Source: Acinetobacter calcoaceticus (GTDB lineage: Bacteria > Pseudomonadota > Gammaproteobacteria > Pseudomonadales > Moraxellaceae). From it: a stretch of 64,000 bases of DNA. Position numbers and translations under genes: made by a program. This document shows, one piece after another, positions 12,114-25,761 of this stretch; position 1 is the first letter of the stretch, and each line of letters starts with the position of its first letter. The DNA lies in assembly GCF_900520355.1 (NCBI RefSeq), contig NZ_LS999521.1:1-64000 (forward strand). Direction: 5' to 3'. The notes under the pieces were generated by a model. That model did no database searches and was not told the DNA's origin. It was given only the letters and a program-made list of their open reading frames with translations.

Positions 12114-13121
12114 ATGAAAAAAATCGTACTTGCTATGGCTGCCGCTTCTGTTGTTGGTTTTTCTGCTTCAGCGCAAGCAGCGAGTACCGTGTGTGTATTC
12201 GACCTCTTAGGAAAAGCAGGCGACTCATATAAAATGATGGAAGAATGGGCTCTAGCTGCAAAAGGCTGGGGTACTGAAATTAACTTGGTACCTCGTCAGG
12301 ACGAGGCTGTTGCTGATAATGATTTTAAAGCGGGTAAATGTGATGCTGTAGCAATGACAGCAATGCGTGCACGCCAATATAACAAATTTGCAGGATCTAT
12401 CGACTCACTTGGCGGTGTTCCAAATAACCAAATCGCTCAACGTGCAATTACTTATGTATTAGATGCGCGTAATGCAGCAAAAATGACCACTAATATGGGT
12501 GGTAAAAAATACGAAGTAGCTGGTATTTCTCCGCTAGGTTCAGCGTTCATTTTCGTGCGTGACAAAAACATCAACTCTGTTGAAAAAGCTGCGGGTAAAA
12601 AATTCGCTGTATTGGGTTATGACGATGCACAAAAAATTATGGTGCAGCGTGTAGGTGCTCAAGCAGTTCTTTCTGATATTTCAAACTTTGCTGCGAAATT
12701 TAATAATGGCCAAGTAGATATGGTAGGTGCGCCTGCTTATGCTTACAAACCATTAGAATTAAATAAAGGTTTAGGTGCAAACGGTGTAATGTGGAACTTC
12801 CCTGTATTACACGTTACAGCTGATCTAGTATTACGTTCTGATAAATTCCCAGCTGGTTTTGGTCAAAAATCTCGTGACTGGTTTGTTAAACAGTTGCCTA
12901 AGAACTTTGCAATGATCAACCGTTTAGAAGCTCAGATTCCTGGCAAATACAAAATGAATTTAAGTGCAGAAGACAAACTTAAATATCAAAAAATGTTACG
13001 TGATGGTCGTATGGACTTAACTAAACGTGGTGTTTACGATGCAGGAATGATGTCTGTATTGAAAAAAGCACGTTGTTCTGTAGACAAGGCTAACTTTGAA
13101 TGTTCAATGCCTGGTGAATAA
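12114..13121 (+). CDS. AdeT1/2-family putative solute-binding protein (copy 2)
   Basis: Second paralogue, 335 residues. The ATG at 12114 is preferred over 12105 because GGAAGG lies 9 bases before 12114 but abuts 12105. The signal peptide is MKKIVLAMAAASVVGF and ends in SAQA. The body is closely similar to copy 1 (VCVFDLLGK, AMRARQYNKFAGSID, GAPAYAYKPLE, KFPAGFGQKSRDWF) with the same four cysteines. It has its own terminator at 13136-13165. Codon use looks smoother and more highly expressed than in copy 1. Function as for copy 1: probable periplasmic binding protein of unknown ligand. Confidence 0.82.
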   Translation: MKKIVLAMAAASVVGFSASAQAASTVCVFDLLGKAGDSYKMMEEWALAAKGWGTEINLVPRQDEAVADNDFKAGKCDAVAMTAMRARQYNKFAGSIDSLGGVPNNQIAQRAITYVLDARNAAKMTTNMGGKKYEVAGISPLGSAFIFVRDKNINSVEKAAGKKFAVLGYDDAQKIMVQRVGAQAVLSDISNFAAKFNNGQVDMVGAPAYAYKPLELNKGLGANGVMWNFPVLHVTADLVLRSDKFPAGFGQKSRDWFVKQLPKNFAMINRLEAQIPGKYKMNLSAEDKLKYQKMLRDGRMDLTKRGVYDAGMMSVLKKARCSVDKANFECSMPGE

Positions 13122-13135
13122 TCTTAATTTCTCTA

Positions 13136-13165
13136 AAAAAGCCTAGACTTAGTTCTAGGCTTTTT
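13136..13165 (+). terminator. Rho-independent terminator after AdeT-like copy 2
   Basis: Perfect 12-bp stem (13136-13147 with 13154-13165, core AGCCTAGA) with a 6-base loop, ending in five Ts. Confidence 0.9.
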
Positions 13166-13472
13166 GTTTTGTATATGCTGTCAATTCTGCCATTGTGGAT
13201 CACTAGAAAGACGTTAAGCTAAATTTAGATAAAAACTTCATAAGGAAACATGAAGGTATAAAAATGGATCAAGGACTTCTGTGATTAAAATAATTGCTAA
13301 TAGATAGACGACTATCTATTTTTCATGGAAATAAAATCATAAAAGCAAAATGGATCCGTAAAAATATCTTCAACATGATTTTTTATATGAAGCCTATCCG
13401 ACTCATACCATTTCGGTGTGAAATTTCTTGGTATCGAAAAACAAAAAACTCCACAAGGAAAGGGAAAAGAAT
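13166..13472. other. Gap before AdeT-like copy 3 with a second terminator-like hairpin
   Basis: No convincing gene. A perfect 9-bp stem AATAGATAG / CTATCTATT (13299-13307 with 13312-13320) with a 4-base loop runs into five Ts (13319-13323). It sits about 150 bases before the copy 3 start. It could end a short leader transcript. The 72-codon ORF starting at 13294 runs across this hairpin and is not credible. Confidence 0.5.
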
Positions 13473-14477
13473 ATGCAATTTTCCAAAATGCTATTACTTG
13501 CGATGGGACTGACCACAGTTTCTTTTGCAGCTCAGGCTAAACAAACAGTATGTGTTTTTGACTTCGTTGGTAAAAATGGCGATGTCTATGCGCTGATGAA
13601 GGATTATCAACTGGCCGCTAAAACCTGGGGAGCTGATATCGAACTGAAAGTAAACCAGAATGAAGCCGTTATTGCCGAAGATTTTAAAGCAGGCAAATGT
13701 GATGGCATCAGTGTGTCAGGCATGCGTGGTCGTCAATTTAACTCATTTACAGGGTCATTAGACGCAATTGGTGCCATTCCTGACCTCAAGCTTGCTGTAA
13801 AAGTGATGCAAGGTCTGGCAAGTTCGACTTTTAGTAAATATATGGTTAACGGTCGCTATGAGGTTGTAGGGGTTATTCCAGTAGGAGATGCCTATCTGTT
13901 AGTAAATGACCGTAGCATCAATACAGTAGCGAAAGCTGCAGGTAAGAAAATTGCTGTTCTTGACTATGATGAAGCTCAAAAGATTATGGTTCAGCAGGTA
14001 GGGGCGCAGGCTGTTAGTGCCGATATAACAAATTTCGGTGCTAAATTTAATAACCATCAGGTAGACATTATTGGTGCGCCAGCGGCGGCCTTTAAACCTT
14101 TGGAACTACAAAAAGGTTTAGGGACAAAAGGGGCGATCGTGAACTATCCGATCTTACAGGTGACAGGAAATATTATTATCCGTCCTGATAAGTTCCCAGC
14201 TGGTTTTGGTCAGAAATCTAGAGAGTGGGTTTCGGGTCAGTTACCACGTGCCTTTACCATTTTAGGTAAAATGAAAGCTGATATTCCACAAAAATACTGG
14301 ATGGATGTTCCACCAGCAGATAAACCGGGTTACCAAAAGCTGATGCGTGAGTCACGAATTAGCCTTACACAACGTGGTGTGTATGATAAACGTATGATGA
14401 AACTACTATGGCAATTCCGCTGTAAGCAAGATGCTAAAAACTTCGAATGTGGCTTGCAAGACGAGAATTACAAATAA
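13473..14477 (+). CDS. AdeT1/2-family putative solute-binding protein (copy 3)
   Basis: Third and most divergent paralogue, 334 residues. The start is set at the ATG at 13473, preceded by AAGGAAAGGG and giving a signal peptide MQFSKMLLLAMGLTTVSF that ends in AAQA. The longer ORF from 13428 adds an implausible charged leader. The four family cysteines are kept (VCVFDFVGK, GKCDG, FRCKQ, FECGL). It differs from copies 1 and 2 in the middle (IPDLKLAVKVMQGLASS) and at the C-terminus. Divergence suggests a different ligand or partner. A strong terminator follows. Confidence 0.8.
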   Translation: MQFSKMLLLAMGLTTVSFAAQAKQTVCVFDFVGKNGDVYALMKDYQLAAKTWGADIELKVNQNEAVIAEDFKAGKCDGISVSGMRGRQFNSFTGSLDAIGAIPDLKLAVKVMQGLASSTFSKYMVNGRYEVVGVIPVGDAYLLVNDRSINTVAKAAGKKIAVLDYDEAQKIMVQQVGAQAVSADITNFGAKFNNHQVDIIGAPAAAFKPLELQKGLGTKGAIVNYPILQVTGNIIIRPDKFPAGFGQKSREWVSGQLPRAFTILGKMKADIPQKYWMDVPPADKPGYQKLMRESRISLTQRGVYDKRMMKLLWQFRCKQDAKNFECGLQDENYK

Positions 14478-14519
14478 TCTTGATAAAAACACTCAAGATT
14501 AGCTTTAAACTTCGAAGAC

Positions 14520-14563
14520 AGACCCTATATTGATTATGCTATACTCAATATAGGGTCTTTTTT
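14520..14563 (+). terminator. Terminator after AdeT-like copy 3
   Basis: Perfect 14-bp stem (14520-14533 with 14545-14558, core GACCCTATATTGA) with an 11-base loop, followed by Ts. It lies only 38 bases before the erpA start, so the erpA promoter must overlap it or lie within it. Confidence 0.85.
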
Positions 14564-14600
14564 ATTTTGAAAGACACAGCAAAATCCGAGGAACAATCTC

Positions 14601-14936
14601 ATGAATGCCCAAGCTCTAGTTTTGACAGATAATGCTGCCAATAAGGTACGCCAACTCCGTGATAGTGAAGGGAATGACGATCTCATGTTACGTGTATATG
14701 TAACAGGAGGCGGGTGTTCAGGATTTTCATATGGCTTTAATTTTGCTGAAAGTGCAAATGAAGATGATGCAGAATTTGTAAATGGCGATGTAAAAATGCT
14801 TGTTGACTCGCTTAGCTACCAATATTTAATTGGCTCAGTGGTTGATTATGTAGAAGGTCTTGAAGGTTCGCGTTTTATCATCCAAAACCCGAATGCAACA
14901 ACAACATGTGGTTGTGGTTCTTCATTCTCGATTTAA
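14601..14936 (+). CDS. erpA: Iron-sulfur cluster insertion protein ErpA
   Basis: A-type Fe-S carrier that hands clusters to apo-proteins. The 111 residues carry the three invariant cysteines: C39 in GGGCSGF, and C103 and C105 in TCGCGSSF near the C-terminus. The length fits ErpA/IscA proteins. The gene stands alone and not in an isc operon, which favours ErpA over IscA. A GAGGAA ribosome site precedes the ATG. It is flanked by terminators on both sides. Confidence 0.9.
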   Translation: MNAQALVLTDNAANKVRQLRDSEGNDDLMLRVYVTGGGCSGFSYGFNFAESANEDDAEFVNGDVKMLVDSLSYQYLIGSVVDYVEGLEGSRFIIQNPNATTTCGCGSSFSI

Positions 14937-14953
14937 AAAGAATTTTAAAATTT

Positions 14954-14981
14954 AAAAACCTCTCTGTTTTGAGAGGTTTTT
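14954..14981. terminator. Bidirectional terminator, erpA and hydrolase
   Basis: Perfect 11-bp stem (14954-14964 with 14971-14981, core ACCTCTC) with a 6-base loop and T-runs on both strands. It is placed between convergent genes. Confidence 0.9.
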
Positions 14982-14996
14982 TTATTGATCAGATCA

Positions 14997-15839
14997 TTAC
15001 TTTTCACGGATAGATTCTAAAAAGTATTGCACAAGTTCAGGTGCATTCTGATATGGAATCCAATGCGAAGCATCCATAAAAACTGCGTTATAACTATTTT
15101 TAAAATAACTTGAGTTTAACTTGGCACTTTTTTCTGTAACGGCAATATCATGTTTACCCCAAATAAAAAGAGTAGGAACATCTATTGTTTTAAACGGGCT
15201 TTGAGGCTTGTCCCAAAAAAAACCACGATACCAGTTCAGCGCCGTGCCTAATCTATTTTCCTTTATAAACTCGATCTCGAAGATTTCGATTTGCTGCTCG
15301 GTCATGCCAGATGACTTAAGAAATTTACGACCTAATTTAGGCAACTTTTTAAATAAAAATTCAGGAAGAAGAGGAAGCTGAAAAACTGCAAAATAATAAG
15401 ATTTAAAGAGTTGGCTGCTGCTTAGGCAGGCTTTTAAAAATGCAGCTTGGTGAGGAACTGAAACTAAAGTGAGATGTTGAATATATTGTGGATACTTCAT
15501 TGCTACGCCTGAAGCGATTGCCGATCCCCAGTCATGCCCAATTAAATAGACGGGTTGATCTAATTGCTTAATAAAACTTGCAACATCTTCTACAAGTTCA
15601 CTCAGTGAATATTGAAATCGGCTTTGAGGTCTAGCATTTAAGCTATAACCGCGTTGATGAATTGCAAGTGTTCTAAATTGATGCTGATGCAATAACTTGG
15701 AGGTTTGCTCCCAACTATGAGCAGTTTCGGGAAAACCATGTAATAAAACAACGAGTGGGCCATCTATAGGGCCTGAATCAATCACATCGAATGTCCAAGC
15801 CCCACGTGTGTATTGATGAATACGTTTGGTCAGATCCAT
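14997..15839 (-). CDS. Alpha/beta hydrolase, epoxide-hydrolase-like
   Basis: A 280-residue cytosolic alpha/beta hydrolase. The oxyanion motif HGFPETAHSW and the nucleophile elbow GHDWGS are visible. An aspartate in the elbow, rather than serine, is typical of soluble epoxide hydrolases and haloalkane dehalogenases. The general-base histidine is in DASHWIPYQ near the C-terminus. The start is MDLTKRIHQ at 15839, with GAGG about 8 bases upstream; the longer ORF to 15878 lacks a site. The substrate is unknown. Epoxide-type chemistry is inferred from the Asp nucleophile. Confidence 0.82.
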   Translation of the reverse strand: MDLTKRIHQYTRGAWTFDVIDSGPIDGPLVVLLHGFPETAHSWEQTSKLLHQHQFRTLAIHQRGYSLNARPQSRFQYSLSELVEDVASFIKQLDQPVYLIGHDWGSAIASGVAMKYPQYIQHLTLVSVPHQAAFLKACLSSSQLFKSYYFAVFQLPLLPEFLFKKLPKLGRKFLKSSGMTEQQIEIFEIEFIKENRLGTALNWYRGFFWDKPQSPFKTIDVPTLFIWGKHDIAVTEKSAKLNSSYFKNSYNAVFMDASHWIPYQNAPELVQYFLESIREK

Positions 15840-15966
15840 GAAAACATGCCTCAAATTATTTTTGTTGGCACTTATCATGAGTTTTTATGCTTATTTAAAT
15901 AACAGCATTTCGGGTCAGTAAATGTGCTATGAGGTCGAATCTGACCAATCAAATCAATAAATAGCT

Positions 15967-17094
15967 TTATACCGCCGTGATCGTCCCTAGAATTCTGAAA
16001 TCTGAAGCACCTGTTACCGCTGGCAAATTACCACTTAATCCGTTTACAAAACGCATTGCTAACCAAGCAAACGCTGTAGCCTCGACCCAAGTAGGGGAGA
16101 GTCCTAACACATCTGTAGGTTGAACTGACCAATTGTGTTTACGTAAACGCCAACGTAATTGTTCTAATAAATAAGAGTTATAAGCACCGCCACCACATAC
16201 ATATACTTCACCTGTTTCCATCTCTGAGCGATAAATTGCTTTTTGAATGGCACGCACAGTAAGTTTTAATAAGGTGGCTTGAATGTTTTCAGGTGTGTCT
16301 TCTAACTCATCATAAGTTAGATCGTTTCGCCAATCGATTAACTGATCATCCAACCAGTCAATATTGAAATCTTCACGTCCCGTACTTTTCGGTGGTTCTT
16401 TAGAAAAATATTCATGTGCATGAAGGCGATCGAGTAAAGAGCGGATGGGGTGCCCATAAGCTGCCCAATCACCATTTTCATCATATGGATGACCTGTGTG
16501 GCGATGACACCACGCATCCATCAAAATATTTGCAGGACCTGTATCAAAACCAAATACACCATCTGCATTGTTGGCAGGCAGCATACTCACATTGGCAATA
16601 CCACCCAAATTTAAAATCACACGATGAATACTTGGGTGCTGAAATAATGCTTGATGGAAAGCTGGAACTAATGGTGCACCCTGACCGCCAGCTGCCATAT
16701 CTCTGCGACGAAAATCAGAAACGACAGGAATTTGAGTGATTTCTGCAATGATATTCGGATCACCGATTTGTAAAGTAAAACCATGCTCTGGGCGATGACG
16801 AATTGTCTGCCCATGCGAACCAATCGCTTTAATTTGACTTCGATCTAACTGATGTTTTTCAATGAGAGTATTAATCCCGTGACCAATCATTTGGGCCAGA
16901 GCAACATCAGCTTTACCCATACGGTCAATTTCATTGTCATCGGGTAAAGTTAATGCCATAAGCTCATCACGTAACTCGGGTTCAAATGGAACTGTAAGAG
17001 TGGCATGAAGCTGTAGTGGCTCAAATGAAGCCGCAACAATATCCACACCATCCATACTAGTGCCAGTCATTACGCCGATATAGATTGCGCTCAT
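15967..17094 (-). CDS. anmK: Anhydro-N-acetylmuramic acid kinase
   Basis: Recycles cell-wall sugar by converting anhydroMurNAc to MurNAc-6-phosphate in the cytosol. The 375 residues carry the N-terminal ATP-binding motif GVMTGTSMDGVD, LNLGGIANV, and GFDTGPANILMDAWC with the catalytic aspartate. The start MSAIYIGVM at 17094 is preferred because GGGGAAG lies 6 bases upstream. It is divergent from tyrS, with a 79-base gap that must hold both promoters. This anmK-tyrS divergence is familiar from gamma-proteobacteria. Confidence 0.95.
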   Translation of the reverse strand: MSAIYIGVMTGTSMDGVDIVAASFEPLQLHATLTVPFEPELRDELMALTLPDDNEIDRMGKADVALAQMIGHGINTLIEKHQLDRSQIKAIGSHGQTIRHRPEHGFTLQIGDPNIIAEITQIPVVSDFRRRDMAAGGQGAPLVPAFHQALFQHPSIHRVILNLGGIANVSMLPANNADGVFGFDTGPANILMDAWCHRHTGHPYDENGDWAAYGHPIRSLLDRLHAHEYFSKEPPKSTGREDFNIDWLDDQLIDWRNDLTYDELEDTPENIQATLLKLTVRAIQKAIYRSEMETGEVYVCGGGAYNSYLLEQLRWRLRKHNWSVQPTDVLGLSPTWVEATAFAWLAMRFVNGLSGNLPAVTGASDFRILGTITAV

Positions 17095-17152
17095 ATGCAA
17101 CTTCCCCTGCAAGACGCTGAAAAAATGTTAGTATATCGCACAAATTGAATAA

Positions 17153-18388
<1,236 letters not shown>

Positions 18389-18405
18389 GAATGTTGTGTC
18401 GTGAT

Positions 18406-18431
18406 AAAAAGCAGGAGTAATCCTGCTTTTT
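18406..18431 (+). terminator. Terminator after tyrS
   Basis: Perfect 11-bp stem (18406-18416 with 18421-18431, core AGCAGGA) with a 4-base loop and a run of seven Ts. Confidence 0.92.
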
Positions 18432-18459
18432 TTATTTAAGGATTACAAAAACAATTCAA

Positions 18460-18475
18460 CGTTCCACGTGGAACA
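18460..18475. promoter_or_regulatory. parS-like ParB-binding site between tyrS and rrn
   Basis: CGTTCCACGTGGAACA contains the same perfect 14-base palindrome, GTTCCACGTGGAAC, as the recF site. It is intergenic here, so protein coding cannot explain it. This strengthens the reading of all these copies as parS. Confidence 0.8.
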
Positions 18476-18561
18476 ATCTAATCATCGTAATAATGAAAAA
18501 GTAATCAAAGCAAATAAGAAGAAAGAAATATAGGTTGAGCGTAGAGTATTTGCTCTAATAT

Positions 18562-19010
18562 ATCTTTGGAATCTTTGGAATCTTTGGAATCTTTGGAATC
18601 TTTGGAATCTTTGGAATCTTTGGAATCTTTGGAATCTTTGGAATCTTTGGAATCTTTGGAATCTTTGGAATCTTTGGAATCTTTGGAATCTTTGGAATCT
18701 TTGGAATCTTTGGAATCTTTGGAATCTTTGGAATCTTTGGAATCTTTGGAATCTTTGGAATCTTTGGAATCTTTGGAATCTTTGGAATCTTTGGAATCTT
18801 TGGAATCTTTGGAATCTTTGGAATCTTTGGAATCTTTGGAATCTTTGGAATCTTTGGAATCTTTGGAATCTTTGGAATCTTTGGAATCTTTGGAATCTTT
18901 GGAATCTTTGGAATCTTTGGAATCTTTGGAATCTTTGGAATCTTTGGAATCTTTGGAATCTTTGGAATCTTTGGAATCTTTGGAATCTTTGGAATCTTTG
19001 GAATCTTTGG
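18562..19010. repeat. 9-bp tandem repeat array (VNTR), about 50 copies
   Basis: The unit ATCTTTGGA repeats head to tail from 18562 to 19010. That is 49 complete copies and an incomplete 50th of 8 bases, 449 bases in all, with no internal variant seen. The array ends 178 bases before the proposed rrn promoter. The unit length is a multiple of three and contains no stop in any of the six frames, so long low-complexity ORFs (SLE or QRF repeats) arise automatically. Such homogeneity implies recent or ongoing slippage expansion. Any function is unknown. Confidence 0.97.
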
Positions 19011-19188
19011 GGGCTATATATGCCTATAACTTCTATAGAAGACATATAAAATTCAAGATGAGCTACATATTCTGAATATAAGAATTAATAAAAGTAGTGA
19101 AAATGCCTAAAAAAAAGGCATATATATCACTTTTTTCGTAAAATAGTAGAAAAAAACGGCACTCGATAGAAAAAGGCTGAAATACCCC
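19011..19188. other. Gap between repeat array and rrn promoter
   Basis: AT-rich sequence with no credible gene. A short hairpin-like element (GCCTAAAAAAAAGGC near 19107-19121) is visible. The stretch just before the promoter is rich in A and T tracts, as expected of an UP element, but this is only suggestive. Confidence 0.4.
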
Positions 19189-19216
19189 TTGCAAAGGGTT
19201 TTTAATCCTCTATAAT
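19189..19216 (+). promoter_or_regulatory. Main promoter candidate of the rrn operon
   Basis: A -35 TTGCAA (19189-19194) and a perfect -10 TATAAT (19211-19216) are separated by 16 bases. They lie about 375 bases before the 16S gene, with AT-rich sequence upstream. Confidence 0.75.
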
Positions 19217-19351
19217 GCACATCCATCGGCGGTGATGCAGATAGAAACTTGTTGAAAAACAGTTACTTGGAATTGAGTAGATTGCTTTAAGTGATAGATT
19301 TGATGAGAAGTTGGTTTTGGAAATAAGTTTTAAAAATATCGAAATTACCTG

Positions 19352-19379
19352 TTGACTTTTAAGAGATTAAGAGTAATAT
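19352..19379 (+). promoter_or_regulatory. Possible second rrn promoter
   Basis: TTGACT (19352-19357) and TAATAT (19374-19379) with 16-base spacing lie between the main promoter and 16S. Tandem rrn promoters are common. This one is a weaker match. Confidence 0.4.
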
Positions 19380-19432
19380 AGCCGACCTAGCTTGCTGGTG
19401 ACGAACCAGTAAGAAGATCATTAAGAGATTAT

Positions 19433-19453
19433 GAAGAACAACTTGTGTGGATT
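19433..19453 (+). promoter_or_regulatory. 16S precursor processing stem, left arm
   Basis: These 21 bases (GAAGAACAACTTGT then GTGGATT) are complementary to 21153-21174 downstream of 16S, apart from a 1-base difference. The two arms would form the long stem cut by RNase III during rRNA maturation. Confidence 0.75.
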
Positions 19454-19591
19454 TTTACTGATTGATTGATCGAAATATTATCATTGATTGATTGGTTTAA
19501 ATTACTCGAAGTTTATTTGAGCGAAATTTAAGTCAGAAAATTGATGAGCCAGAATTGGCACCTTGTCTTTAATAAGGTGCAAAATGATTTT

Positions 19592-21129
<1,538 letters not shown>

Positions 21130-21152
21130 ACGAAAGATTGACGATTGGTAAG

Positions 21153-21174
21153 AATCCACAACAAGTTGTTCTTC
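21153..21174 (+). promoter_or_regulatory. 16S precursor processing stem, right arm
   Basis: Pairs with 19433-19453 (see that entry) and closes the 16S precursor loop. Confidence 0.75.
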
Positions 21175-21188
21175 ATAGATGTATCTGA

Positions 21189-21265
<77 letters not shown>

Positions 21266-21321
21266 TGACTTTGACTGATTAAGGTTATAGACAGAAAGAT
21301 ACATAACTGATGATGTAAGCT

Positions 21322-21397
21322 GGGGACTTAGCTTAGTTGGTAGAGCGCCTGCTTTGCACGCAGGAGGTCAGGAGTTCGACTCTCCTAGTCTCCACCA
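21322..21397 (+). tRNA. tRNA-Ala (TGC)
   Basis: A 76-base cloverleaf. The acceptor GGGGACT pairs with AGTCTCC, the anticodon loop is TTTGCAC with anticodon TGC, and the T-loop is TTCGACT. The 3' CCA is encoded. It is the second spacer tRNA of the operon. Confidence 0.97.
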
Positions 21398-21768
21398 GAA
21401 CTTAAGAGAAGTTCGGATTACAGAAATTAGTAAATAAAGATTTAGATCTTGGTTTATTAACTTCTGTGATTTAAGTATCACGGTATTAAGCATGACCTGA
21501 CGAAGGCATGTTTATTCATTAACAGATTGGCAAAATTGAGTCTGAAATAAATTGTTCACTCAATAATGAAAAGAGAAGAAGTAATTCTAATCTTGGAATT
21601 CATTGAGAACTAGCAAATTAACTGAATCAAGCGTTTTGGTATATGAATTAGATTGAAGCTGTACAGTGTTTAAATACACAGTACTTCAAACTGTAAGAGA
21701 TTGATGAGGAATCATTGATCATGTCTTATTACTCCTTGTAGGTAATAACGACTGTTTGGGGTTGTATA
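21398..21768 (+). other. Spacer between tRNA-Ala and 23S
   Basis: Transcribed spacer with no gene. Its end (21756-21774, GGGGTTGTATAGTCAAG) is complementary, apart from one bulged base, to 24653-24672 after 23S. This forms the 23S precursor processing stem. Confidence 0.8.
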
Positions 21769-24660
<2,892 letters not shown>

Positions 24661-24843
24661 TACAACACCCAAGCAGTTGTATATATGGCATCAATCGATT
24701 CATTAATATGCAAAGCAACTTGATTTAGTTATATGTTTAGCTAAAATGAACAAAATTAAAGTAAGACTCAATCAGCCCATCTGTAAAGATTTGGAAAACG
24801 CATCGGCAACCAATAAGACCAATGCAAGTATCCATACCAGTTG

Positions 24844-24959
24844 TGCTGGCGACCATAGCAAGAGTGAACCACCTGATCCCTTCCCGAACTCAGAAGTGAA
24901 ACCTCTTAGCGCTGATGGTAGTGTGGGGTTTCCCATGTGAGAGTAAGTCATCGCCAGCT
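24844..24959 (+). rRNA. rrf: 5S ribosomal RNA
   Basis: About 116 bases. The terminal helix GCTGGCGA pairs with TCGCCAGC and encloses the conserved CCCGAACTCAGAAGTGAAAC segment. It closes the rrn operon, and a terminator follows at once. Confidence 0.95.
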
Positions 24960-24969
24960 CATTATTCTA

Positions 24970-24996
24970 AACACCCCCTACTATGTAGGGGGTGTT
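24970..24996 (+). terminator. Terminator of the rrn operon
   Basis: Perfect 12-bp, GC-rich stem (24970-24981 with 24985-24996, core CACCCCCTAC) with a 3-base loop, followed by Ts. Confidence 0.93.
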
Positions 24997-25103
24997 TTTT
25001 TATGTGGAAAGTAAACTGGAAATACCATGAAAGATTAAAGATTTATGCTATAAATAATAAGAAAATTATCTATTTAAGCTAAAATAATAAGGGAGAACTA
25101 CTT

Positions 25104-25700
25104 ATGAGAATCTATGGGGATGTAGGTTCCGGTAATTGTTATAAGATTAAATTATTACTTTTCTTATTAAATATTAAGCATGTATGGATTCATATTGATA
25201 TTTTAAAAAAAGATACTCAAACAACAGAGTTTTTATCCTTAAATCCTAATGGAAAAATACCTGTATTAGCTCTGGATGATGGTCGTGTTTTGAGTGAATC
25301 GAATGCTATTTTAGGTTACTTAGCTGAGGGAACAAAATTTATTCCTAGAGATCCTTTTATTAAAGCCAAAATGTATCAGTGGATGTTCTTTGAGCAGTAT
25401 AGCCATGAACCATTTATTGCTGTTGCCCGTTTTATTAATAAATATTTAGGTTTACCAGAAGATAGAAGAGCCGAATATTATAATTTACAGCCAAAAGGGC
25501 ATAAAGCATTATCTATTATGGATAAAGTATTAGCGGAGCACGACTATCTTACAGGACCACAACTCACTATTGCTGATATTGCGCTATATGCTTATACACA
25601 TGTGGCTGATGAAGGTGGTTTTGATTTAAATTTATATCCCAACATTCAGGTATGGTGCCAAAGAATTCGAAAATATTCAGGTTATGTAGGTATGAGTTAA
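25104..25700 (+). CDS. Glutathione S-transferase family protein
   Basis: A 198-residue cytosolic protein. The N-terminal thioredoxin-fold domain has the cis-proline motif GKIPVLAL near residue 53 and the glutathione gamma-glutamyl motif ESNAIL near 66. The C-terminal all-helical domain carries LTIADIALYAYTHVA, the usual N-capping/hydrophobic staple motif. It resembles bacterial GSTs of the YfcG/Nu-like group; the substrate is unknown. It stands alone after the rrn terminator and has its own terminator. Confidence 0.88.
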   Translation: MRIYGDVGSGNCYKIKLLLFLLNIKHVWIHIDILKKDTQTTEFLSLNPNGKIPVLALDDGRVLSESNAILGYLAEGTKFIPRDPFIKAKMYQWMFFEQYSHEPFIAVARFINKYLGLPEDRRAEYYNLQPKGHKALSIMDKVLAEHDYLTGPQLTIADIALYAYTHVADEGGFDLNLYPNIQVWCQRIRKYSGYVGMS

Positions 25701-25703
25701 TTA

Positions 25704-25730
25704 AAAAAGAACTCACAGGGAGTTCTTTTT
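25704..25730. terminator. Bidirectional terminator, GST and outer-membrane gene
   Basis: Perfect 10-bp stem AAAAAGAACT / AGTTCTTTTT (25704-25713 with 25721-25730) between convergent genes, with T-runs on both strands. Confidence 0.85.
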
Positions 25731-25761
25731 AAGTATGAGAGAAATTTCGAGTTTTTCTGGT

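Noticed and set aside
13294..13512. 72-codon ORF before AdeT copy 3
   Set aside because: It crosses a terminator-like hairpin and overlaps the true start and signal peptide of copy 3 in another frame.
15801..15815. CCCACGTGTG as another parS site
   Set aside because: Only the central CACGTG is shared; the flanking arms do not match GTTCC / GGAAC.
18562..19010. CRISPR array
   Set aside because: There are no spacers; the unit is only 9 bp and strictly head to tail. No cas genes are near.
18482..19075. Long ORFs of SLE or QRF repeats on both strands
   Set aside because: They are created by the stop-free 9-bp repeat array. Both run through low-complexity sequence, neither has a convincing ribosome site, and the plus-strand ORF uses a non-ATG start.
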